Origin: Glaciihabitans sp.
GTDB taxonomy: Bacteria; Actinomycetota; Actinomycetes; Actinomycetales; Microbacteriaceae
Reading direction: 5' to 3'
DNA: 33,213 nt
NCBI GenBank assembly: GCA_017882805.1
Contig: JADGOT010000019.1
Span: forward strand, 1 to 33,213
Shown: positions 26,218 to 33,213 of the stretch, one piece after another
How the letters are laid out: the number at the start of each line of letters is the position of its first letter
Numbering within the stretch: the stretch's first letter is position 1
The notes under the pieces: generated by a model
The model's input: only the letters and a program-made list of their open reading frames with translations
Databases searched by the model: none
Told to the model about the DNA's origin: nothing
Made by a program: the position numbers and the translations under genes

Positions 26218-27845
26218 CTGAACCGCGGCAGGCTGATAGCCGACGGATGCTCCGCGTCGGCGAAGACGGCCTGCTCGGCCGCGAACATCGCGGTGCCGAC
26301 ATCGTGGCGCTCATCGCTGCCAAGGTTTCGCGCGTAGCGAGGATGTGCGCCGCTCGAGATCTGAACGCGGAGCCGATGCCCCCGGCGGAAGAGTTGCGCG
26401 GTTGGCGACAACTCGAGGTGGATGAGCTGCGGCTCTGCACTGACCGCGGCGACTGCCACCCGGATGAGACCATCCGTGACATTGAAGGATCGGCCGCGGG
26501 CATCCACCTCGCACAGGCGAACGAACAGGTCCCAGGTTGGCCGGTTCGACGACATCCAGATGTCGGCGGACACCGAACCAACGATTCGCAGGTCTTCGGC
26601 GAGCGCCGCCGAGGTAAACGTCAGAACGTCGTCGCGCGACTCCAGGGCGCGGTTGTTCTTGCGTCCGGCGCCGGCGAGCAGCAGCCGTCCGCCCACGGAT
26701 GGCGTCGGGACGACTGGGTCGTAGGTGTAACAGCTGGGATCGCCTGCAATGGTGGTCGCACCCAGCGATCCGTCCGCGCCGAGAAACCAATTCTCCGACA
26801 CCGACTGAGTAGGCGGCCACTGGTGGAGATCGAGCCACTCGTTCGCGCCCATGACGAATGCCCGAACGGGCGCGCGGGAGACTCCCGCCGGTTGACCCGA
26901 GTGGATGCCGCTCCATTCGAGTGTGTCCTTGACCGACGCGTTGGATGCACCCTTCGATGCGTGGGTCCAGGGAACGATCGTCAGTCGCGCCGGCGTGCCC
27001 GCAGCTTGCAGGGCGTGGAAATCCTTGAGCTCGTCGATCAGGAACGGGTCATACCAACCAGCGACGAAGCTGGCGGGAATTCGCACCCGAGGAAGATCGA
27101 CCCGACGATCCCACGGTTCCCAGCGCGGGTCATCCTCGGTTCGCGTGACCGTGTCTTTGAAGAAGGGCCACGCCGCCCCGATCGCCTTCTCGTCGATTAC
27201 ATTGATCGGCAGCGTGTTCATGGCGGTCTGCAGGTGCTTCTCGTCGATGCCGAGCGCGACGCGTGCGTTGGCGCGCGGCCGCTCCTGCATGGCAGTCACC
27301 CACGCCCAGCGGGCCGCGGTGTCGAGTTCGACTGCACCCGTGCTCAGGAAGTTCTGCGCAAGCCGGGCGGAGGTGAAGTGCGGGTGCATCGCAACCACGT
27401 CATGCGCAGCCTCGGCGGCAACCGCCCATTGGGTGTAACCGAGATAGCTGGCCCCGGCCAGGATTATCGACCCGGAGTACCAGGGTTGTCCCCGCACCCA
27501 GTCGAGCACCGCGTGCCCGTCGTCGCGCTCGTGGTGCATCGCGTAGAACGGGCCGCCGGTCGAGCCGAAGGTTCCGCGCGAGTTGACGACGACGGTCTGG
27601 AATCCTCGTTCCGCGTAGGCGCGGGCCACGAAACCGGAAAACGCTTTGCGGGAGTAGCAGGTGCGAATGAGGATGGTCGGCGCATCAGTTGCGGTGGACG
27701 GCGCCCAGCGGTCCGCGAGCAAGACCGCGCCGTCGGGCATCGGGATGCCAACATCCAGCTCCCCGGTGATTCGCCGAGCGGTCGCCTTCGGCAAACCGAA
27801 AACCGCACCGAACACACGGCGTGTAACGGCGTGCGTTCGTGTCAT
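26214..27845 (-). CDS. CocE/NonD-type (peptidase S15, X-Pro dipeptidyl-peptidase-like) hydrolase
   Basis: ILAGASYLGYTQWAVA (GxSYxG nucleophile), FVAGWYDPFLIDELKDFHAL, C-terminal jelly-roll LRVQISSGAHPRYARN. Confidence 0.87.
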   Translation of the reverse strand: MTRTHAVTRRVFGAVFGLPKATARRITGELDVGIPMPDGAVLLADRWAPSTATDAPTILIRTCYSRKAFSGFVARAYAERGFQTVVVNSRGTFGSTGGPFYAMHHERDDGHAVLDWVRGQPWYSGSIILAGASYLGYTQWAVAAEAAHDVVAMHPHFTSARLAQNFLSTGAVELDTAARWAWVTAMQERPRANARVALGIDEKHLQTAMNTLPINVIDEKAIGAAWPFFKDTVTRTEDDPRWEPWDRRVDLPRVRIPASFVAGWYDPFLIDELKDFHALQAAGTPARLTIVPWTHASKGASNASVKDTLEWSGIHSGQPAGVSRAPVRAFVMGANEWLDLHQWPPTQSVSENWFLGADGSLGATTIAGDPSCYTYDPVVPTPSVGGRLLLAGAGRKNNRALESRDDVLTFTSAALAEDLRIVGSVSADIWMSSNRPTWDLFVRLCEVDARGRSFNVTDGLIRVAVAAVSAEPQLIHLELSPTAQLFRRGHRLRVQISSGAHPRYARNLGSDERHDVGTAMFAAEQAVFADAEHPSAISLPRFS

Positions 27846-27901
27846 GGTTGCCCCTGAGGAATTGTCGTCGACCTATTCTCTTCGGTTTAGCACGCCAACC
27901 T

Positions 27902-27918
27902 GATTGGCGACGCCAATC
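27902..27918. promoter_or_regulatory. Inverted repeat GATTGGCG-A-CGCCAATC, candidate operator or 3' hairpin
   Basis: Perfect 8-bp arms. A third CGCCAA arm lies at 27893-27898. Sits between the ABC permease stop and the hydrolase start. Confidence 0.45.
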
Positions 27919-27924
27919 GAACCT

Positions 27925-28788
27925 CTAGGAGAGGATGTCCTTCGCGGCGAAGCGGCCGTAGGCGAGGGCCGCGAAGACGATGATGTATCCGCCCTGAAGC
28001 TCGGCATTCGTGACGAAGTTCGCCCAGGAGATCGGGTCGCGCAGAAAATCGCCAAAGCCGAGCCAGTAGTTGCTGAACAGCCACGGGTGCAACCAGCCGA
28101 GTTGGGGCAGCTGGTCGAGCACCTCAGACGTGACCGACAGGATGATGGTCGCGGCCATGGCCCCGACCGGCACATCCGTGAGCGTCGACAGAAAAAGGCC
28201 GATGGCGGAGAGCCCGAGCAACGAGACCGTGACGTAGAGGGCGACCAACAGCGATCGCCCGAGTGCGTTGCCAAGACTCACCGTGTCGCCGGAGAGGATG
28301 GTGACGGAGCCAGACGGGAACAGAGCGAACCCAATCAGGGCACCCGCGATGCACACGACCAGCGTCGCCGCCAGACAGAAGGCCGCAGCGCCGACGTACT
28401 TCACCGCGAGAAGTCGGATGCGACCTGCCGGCGCAATGAGCAGGTAGCGAAGTGTGCCGTTGGATGCCTCGCCCGCGATGGTGTCACCGGCCACGACCCC
28501 CACGGTCAGCGGCAGGAACAGGGGTACGCAAACACCGAGCGCTACGAACACAACGAAGAGTCCGTTGTTCTCGATCCGGTCGAGGAACGCCGGTCCCGCT
28601 CCCCCGCCGCTGCCCGAGCGGGTAAGCCGCACCGCGATGGCAATCAGGATGGGAACAGCGGCAAGGGCGGCGAGCATCGCCCAGGTGCGCTTGCGGCGGA
28701 ACAGCACGGAAAGCTCCGTGCCGAGCAGCGCGAGCCCGCTGGCGGGGCGAGTGCGGATCGTGTTAGTGGTCAACGTTGAACCCCTCAC
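27925..28788 (-). CDS. ABC-2 type transporter permease
   Basis: Multi-TM protein coupled to the upstream ATPase gene by overlap. Confidence 0.85.
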   Translation of the reverse strand: MRGSTLTTNTIRTRPASGLALLGTELSVLFRRKRTWAMLAALAAVPILIAIAVRLTRSGSGGGAGPAFLDRIENNGLFVVFVALGVCVPLFLPLTVGVVAGDTIAGEASNGTLRYLLIAPAGRIRLLAVKYVGAAAFCLAATLVVCIAGALIGFALFPSGSVTILSGDTVSLGNALGRSLLVALYVTVSLLGLSAIGLFLSTLTDVPVGAMAATIILSVTSEVLDQLPQLGWLHPWLFSNYWLGFGDFLRDPISWANFVTNAELQGGYIIVFAALAYGRFAAKDILS

Positions 28789-29719
28789 CGGTGAGCGAGA
28801 CGAAGCGATCCTCGAGGCTGGGACTCTCGACCGCGAAGCCGCGCACGCGCACCTTCGCCTTCACCAAGGCCGCGACGACAGTGTCGGGTTCCACCGGCTT
28901 GTCGCCGAAGATAGCGACGACCGTGGTGTCCACGGAGTCTGGCGGGAGCTGCTGCACGGTCATCCCGAGCTTTTCGAGCACGCCGGTTGCAAGCTGCGGG
29001 TCGGGTGTCTGGACGCGTGCCCGCGGCCGACCGACGTCACGCAGTTGATCGAGCGTTCCCTGGGCGACGAGACTGCCGACGCTCATCACGGCGGCGTGCG
29101 TGCAGATTTGCTCGATCTCGGCGAGGAGGTGGCTCGAAACGAAGATCGTCGTTCCCTGCGACGCCAGCGAACGTACCAGGCTTCGCACCTCGCGCGTCCC
29201 CTGCGGGTCCAGACCGTTAGTCGGCTCATCCAGGATCAGAAGTTCGCGCGGCGTGAGCAGGGCGTTCGCGATGCCCAGACGCTGCTTCATGCCGAGCGAG
29301 TAGGCCTTGACCTTCTTGCCCGCTGCGGCAGAAAGTCCAACTCGCTCGAGCGCATCCGCGACCCGCGCACTCCTCGTTCGCGATGGCGCGTAGAGGTCGG
29401 CACTGTCGAGCCGACGGAGGTTGTCCGCGCCAGACAGGTACGGGTAGAAGCCCGGGCCCTCGACCAGGGCGCCCACCCGGGGAAGCACACTCGCGTTGTC
29501 GCGGGGCATGGCTGCGCCGAGCACGCGAACCTCGCCGCTCGTCGGCGACGCAAGCCCGAGCAGCATCCGGATCGTGGTCGTCTTGCCCGACCCGTTCGGA
29601 CCGAGAAATCCAAACACCGAGCCATGCGGAACGCTCAGGTCGATGTCATTTACTGCGGCATACCCACCGAAGCGCTTGGTCAGCCCGCGTGTTTCGATCG
29701 CGAGTTCGGCCGCGGTCAC
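28763..29719 (-). CDS. ABC transporter ATP-binding protein (CcmA/BcrA-like)
   Basis: GFLGPNGSGKTTTIRMLLGL Walker A, LILDEPTNGLDPQG Walker B, SSHLLAEIEQICTHAAVM. Confidence 0.93.
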   Translation of the reverse strand: MTAAELAIETRGLTKRFGGYAAVNDIDLSVPHGSVFGFLGPNGSGKTTTIRMLLGLASPTSGEVRVLGAAMPRDNASVLPRVGALVEGPGFYPYLSGADNLRRLDSADLYAPSRTRSARVADALERVGLSAAAGKKVKAYSLGMKQRLGIANALLTPRELLILDEPTNGLDPQGTREVRSLVRSLASQGTTIFVSSHLLAEIEQICTHAAVMSVGSLVAQGTLDQLRDVGRPRARVQTPDPQLATGVLEKLGMTVQQLPPDSVDTTVVAIFGDKPVEPDTVVAALVKAKVRVRGFAVESPSLEDRFVSLTGEGFNVDH

Positions 29720-30831
29720 TGCGCGGTTGCTACTTCTTGCAGACGAGCGACCGAGACGGAGCCGGCGACGATCCGACCATCCGATGTGAACAGCACGTTG
29801 AACAGCGACGTATGCAGCAGCCGTCCGCCGGCGACAGCAGTAGTCAGCTCGCCGAACGAACGCGACTGGGACAGCGTGCCGAGCGAGTTCGCCGCAGCGA
29901 CAGTCACGACGGCATCCCAGCCATGGCCGGTGACCGTCTCGGTGGGCTTGGTAGCGGGCGCGTCAGGCGCCTTCGGCGCGGTTGCGTGCTGGTTGATCTC
30001 GGTCACCTTCGCTCCGGCCGGGGCCGAAAAGGCAAACAGCGAAGCGGCGGGAGTCGCGAGGTCGATCGAGCTGAAACCAATGTTCACGGCGGGGGTCTTT
30101 TGACCGCGCGCGTCGATCCGAACCTGAAGTGGAACACCGGTCTCGGCGTCAACAGCGATCGAGACGGATCCAATCAGTGTGTCAGTGACCTTTGGAGTCA
30201 GCACCAGGTCGTAGGCCGGGCGGCCGGCCACACGAACGTTGGAGTCGACGCTGAGCGTGCTGGTCGGCTCGAGCTGGGCGATCAGCTTCTTGGCGAGACC
30301 CGCGGGCGTCGCATCCTGCGGATCGGGGGTCGTGGGGTCGGGAGACGTGGCCTGTGGCGTGGTACCCGGCCGCACGAAATGTTGCCGCGAGGCGAGGGTG
30401 GTGTGAGCGACGGAATTGTCTTTGGAGTCGTAGACCCAGACGTCGCTACCGTTGCGAATCACGTCCCGCTCGGCCAGTGACTCGAGGTTTTGCACTCGAG
30501 CTTTCGAGGGGCCGTCGACGTAGACGCGGAGGCTGTTCGGTCCGGTGAGCAGAGACAGATCCGCCGCCGAAAGCGCGCCACTCGATGAGCCCCGCGAGCT
30601 CGACGGAACGCTGCCTGCGGGCAGCGATGGTAGGCCGAGATCGGAGGTCTCCTCGACGGTTCCGGAGAAGGCTCTCACGTTGCTCGACGCGACGAGTTCC
30701 AGAATCTGGGTTGGTGTCTTGTCCGGGAGGCTGACGGAGGCGTTGGCCACCGTCGGAACCGCTATAGCGACGCCCGCAACCACGACGACTGCCGCTGCGG
30801 CCGGAGCCCATCTAAGCCAATTTCTGGACAT
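29716..30831 (-). CDS. Exported LolA/RseB(MucB)-like protein
   Basis: Signal peptide MSRNWLRWAPAAAAVVVVAGVAIAVPTVANA, then FSGTVEETSDLGLP...VWVYDSKDNSVAH pattern typical of LolA/RseB-like domains. Overlaps the ATPase gene by 4 bp. Confidence 0.7.
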   Translation of the reverse strand: MSRNWLRWAPAAAAVVVVAGVAIAVPTVANASVSLPDKTPTQILELVASSNVRAFSGTVEETSDLGLPSLPAGSVPSSSRGSSSGALSAADLSLLTGPNSLRVYVDGPSKARVQNLESLAERDVIRNGSDVWVYDSKDNSVAHTTLASRQHFVRPGTTPQATSPDPTTPDPQDATPAGLAKKLIAQLEPTSTLSVDSNVRVAGRPAYDLVLTPKVTDTLIGSVSIAVDAETGVPLQVRIDARGQKTPAVNIGFSSIDLATPAASLFAFSAPAGAKVTEINQHATAPKAPDAPATKPTETVTGHGWDAVVTVAAANSLGTLSQSRSFGELTTAVAGGRLLHTSLFNVLFTSDGRIVAGSVSVARLQEVATAQ

Positions 30832-30968
30832 CCGATGCCCGCCTTCCCAAACATGTTGCTGTTGAGTCGAAAGTACGCCCGAATTGCTGTGAATTGCCCG
30901 CTTTCACAGGAAGATCATCCTCTGGGAGTACGGGCAATTAGGATGAGCGTTGCTGCCCAAGGAGATCC

Positions 30969-31514
30969 GTGACCGACCCTGCACTAACCGAATCAGAGCC
31001 GCTGCGCTTCTACCGCTCGTTCACCGTCGGCCCCGAATTTCCGTCGAAGCTCGCGGTCGCGTCGTTTCGCTACATCCTCTTCAGCCCTATTGGCCTCGTA
31101 CGGGTGCTCGTGGTCGCGATTGCTTTTGCCATCGCGGCATACCTCAGTACCGTGCGGTCAAACGGCCAGGCCTACGCACTCGGTATCGGCGCTCTGGGAT
31201 TCGCCGGTTTCGTTGTTGTGATTGCTCTGGTCACTGTGATCGGTTTCGTGGTCGAACGCCGACGACTCCGCGATCGGATACCGGCCGGATCCGAATTCGC
31301 GGTCGGATTCCGCGACGCCACCATCCTCATGCGAAGCCCGATGGATACCGCCGAGGTCGCGTTTACGCAGTACCAGTCCTTCGAGCAGGTCGGCGACTTC
31401 GTGCTGCTGCGGCGACGGTCATCCCGAATACTCAACTTCCTGCCCGTCGAGTGCTTCACGCCCGATTCTCTGGCTTACCTCCGCGAGAAGATCCCGCTGC
31501 CCGCCAAGCGCTAA
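30969..31514 (+). CDS. YcxB-like two-TM protein
   Basis: Two TM segments followed by a C-terminal domain ending FVLLRRRSSRILNFLPVECFTPDSLAYLREKI. GTG start. Confidence 0.65.
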   Translation: MTDPALTESEPLRFYRSFTVGPEFPSKLAVASFRYILFSPIGLVRVLVVAIAFAIAAYLSTVRSNGQAYALGIGALGFAGFVVVIALVTVIGFVVERRRLRDRIPAGSEFAVGFRDATILMRSPMDTAEVAFTQYQSFEQVGDFVLLRRRSSRILNFLPVECFTPDSLAYLREKIPLPAKR

Positions 31515-31557
31515 GCCAGTTTCACCGCTCCAGTTTCGGGTGGCCAGGGAAGACTCG

Positions 31558-32568
31558 CTAGGCCTCGCGGGTTTTCGGCGACGACTCGAGCGTCAGCGCG
31601 GGATCGCGCAGCACCGAGTCGCCGAGCACGTCGTCGATCTTCGCGAGCAGCTCCGCCGGGATCTCGACGCCGGATGCGACCACGTTCTCCTTAACCTGCT
31701 CGGGGCGTGATGCCCCGATGATCGCCGACGCGACGTTCTCATTCTGAAGAACCCATGCGACGGCAAGCTGAGCGAGCGAGAGGTTCAACTCGGCCGCAAT
31801 GGGCTCGAGCTCTTGAACACGGGTCAGGATGCTTTCCTGCATCCAGCGGGAGATCATCTTGGCGCCACCCTTGTCGTCGGTGGCTCGAGTTCCCTCGGGC
31901 AGCGCAGCACCTGGCTTGTACTTTCCGGTCAGGACGCCCTGCGCGATGGGCGACCAGACGATTTGCGAGATGCCGAGCTCCTTCGAGGTCGGCACAACCT
32001 CGGCCTCGATGACCCGGTAGAGAGCCGAGTACTGCGGCTGGTTGGAGATGAGCTGGATCTTGAGCTCCTTCGCGAGCGCCGCGCCGGCGCGAAGCTGGTC
32101 GGCCGTCCACTCGCTGACACCGATGTAGAGCGCCTTGCCGGAACGCACGACGTCGGCGAACGCCTGGAAGGTCTCCTCGAGCGGGGTCTCGTAGTCGAAC
32201 CGGTGAGCCTGATAGAGGTCGACGTAGTCGGTCTGCAGTCGGCCGAGCGACAGGTCGATGGACTCGAGGATGTGTTTGCGCGAGAGTCCGACGTCGTTGT
32301 GGCCCTTGGGCCCGGTCGGCCCGAAGACCTTGGTGAAGATTTCGAGCGACTGGCGGCGTTCACCCTTGAGGGCCTCACCGAGAACTGTCTCCGCGGCGGT
32401 GTTCGCGTAGACATCCGCGGTGTCGAACGTGGTGATCCCGTTCTCGATCGCAGCCTTCACACACAGGCTCGCAGTGTCGTTCTCCACCTGTGAGCCGTGC
32501 GTGAGCCAGTTGCCGTACGTGATTTCGGAGATCTTGAAACCGGAGTTGCCGAGGTAGCGAAATTTCAT
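31558..32568 (-). CDS. Aldo/keto reductase (Kv-beta/YajO-like)
   Basis: MKFRYLGNSGFKISEITYGNW, FDTADVYANTAAETVLGEAL, DYVDLYQAHRFDYETPLEETFQAF. Confidence 0.92.
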   Translation of the reverse strand: MKFRYLGNSGFKISEITYGNWLTHGSQVENDTASLCVKAAIENGITTFDTADVYANTAAETVLGEALKGERRQSLEIFTKVFGPTGPKGHNDVGLSRKHILESIDLSLGRLQTDYVDLYQAHRFDYETPLEETFQAFADVVRSGKALYIGVSEWTADQLRAGAALAKELKIQLISNQPQYSALYRVIEAEVVPTSKELGISQIVWSPIAQGVLTGKYKPGAALPEGTRATDDKGGAKMISRWMQESILTRVQELEPIAAELNLSLAQLAVAWVLQNENVASAIIGASRPEQVKENVVASGVEIPAELLAKIDDVLGDSVLRDPALTLESSPKTREA

Positions 32569-32598
32569 ACGTTAACCCTATGCGGGGCTCGCGAGGTA

Positions 32599-33201
32599 CT
32601 AGTGCGCGCGTCTGCGGGCGATGGCGTCGAACACGAAACCCAGAGCAAACACGATGGCAATCGCGATGAGTGCTGCAACCAGCGGATTGACAGGGAACCA
32701 GAATCCCGCCGCCGCACCGACCCCAACGTGATACAGCGTGTAAATCGTCGATGCGACGAAGGACCGCGGCAGATATCTGCGCACGGCGAGCCCGCTGGCG
32801 CCAGCCGTCATCGTGACAGCGACCCGAACAAACGGCAGAAACTTCGCGCCCACGAGGTAGAGTCCCGGTCGCCGATTCAGACCCGCGGATGCCCGCGCAA
32901 AGATCTGGGTCATCCGCGGTCCGCGCATCCAGCGCCAACGCTCGAGTCCCACGCGTCGGCCAATGAAGAACGAGATCGCATCCCCGACCATGGTGGCCGC
33001 CACCGCCACAGTGAGCACGAGCCACAGCTGCGCTCCGCCGTTCGCGGCGACGAGCGTCGACAACGTGACGACACCGGTCTCGCCGGGGACAAATGGAAAG
33101 AACCCGTCGACAATCAGGATTGCCGCCATGACCACGTAGGCCCACGGGCTGGAACCGATCTGGGGAATCAGGTTCTCGACTCCGATGACCATGCCGCACA
33201 C
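32599..33201 (-). CDS. DedA/SNARE-associated family membrane protein
   Basis: ILIVDGFFPFVPGETGVV, GDAISFFIGRRVG, KFLPFVRVAVTMTAGASGL typical of DedA. Confidence 0.88.
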   Translation of the reverse strand: MCGMVIGVENLIPQIGSSPWAYVVMAAILIVDGFFPFVPGETGVVTLSTLVAANGGAQLWLVLTVAVAATMVGDAISFFIGRRVGLERWRWMRGPRMTQIFARASAGLNRRPGLYLVGAKFLPFVRVAVTMTAGASGLAVRRYLPRSFVASTIYTLYHVGVGAAAGFWFPVNPLVAALIAIAIVFALGFVFDAIARRRAH

Positions 33202-33213
33202 GATAGCCGTCCC

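Noticed and set aside
26247-27857. 536-aa ORF antisense to the CocE/NonD-like hydrolase
   Set aside because: Arg/Gly/His-rich shadow ORF typical of high-GC DNA. The opposite strand carries clear S15 motifs.
28454-30103. 549-aa plus-strand ORF antisense to the ABC operon
   Set aside because: Low-complexity Arg/Ala/Ser-rich translation without motifs; overlaps well-supported ABC permease, ATPase and LolA-like genes.
1-33213. CRISPR arrays, tRNA/rRNA genes, transposases or integrases
   Set aside because: Looked for repeated spacer-like units, tRNA-like ends and mobile-element ORFs; none could be supported by reading the window.

Overview
The window looks like a high-GC actinobacterial chromosome segment (Microbacteriaceae-like by inference). 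About 26 kb of it appears to be a deoxysugar/glycan utilisation locus. It has two modules, each with its own regulator and a DNA motif I can read directly. Module 1 (about 1.9-16 kb) has a LacI-type regulator, an ABC sugar importer (SBP plus 2 permeases, no ATPase) whose SBP has a twin-arginine lipoprotein signal and whose operon ends in tatA/tatB-like genes, two GH43-like enzymes, a GH29 alpha-L-fucosidase, an MsbA-type ABC exporter, a DeoR regulator, and a large secreted beta-helix protein with two LamG-like repeats. All of its divergent promoters carry a TGTATCG[A/T]TACA motif, and a near-copy overlaps the lacI start codon. Module 2 (about 17.7-26.2 kb) has a FadR/GntR regulator and a non-phosphorylative aldose-oxidation set: RhaM-like mutarotase, D-threo-aldose-1-dehydrogenase-like AKR, fuconolactonase-like amidohydrolase, Zn-ADH, SDR, KDPG-aldolase and PfkB kinase. 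It also encodes a large enzyme-like protein of unknown family. A shared ATACATGTGACGT motif lies upstream of the regulator and in the central divergent promoter. No sugar-acid dehydratase is visible. The rest (26.2-33.2 kb) is mostly ordinary: an S15/CocE-like hydrolase, an ABC efflux operon with a LolA/RseB-like protein, a YcxB-like protein, an AKR and a DedA protein. Most notable observations: the self-consistent LacI regulon, the sugar-operon tatAB, a 60-aa sORF coupled (ATGA) to the SBP, the uncharacterised 668-aa protein, and the SurA-like protein downstream of the beta-helix protein. All functional calls come from reading the translations; no database search was run.
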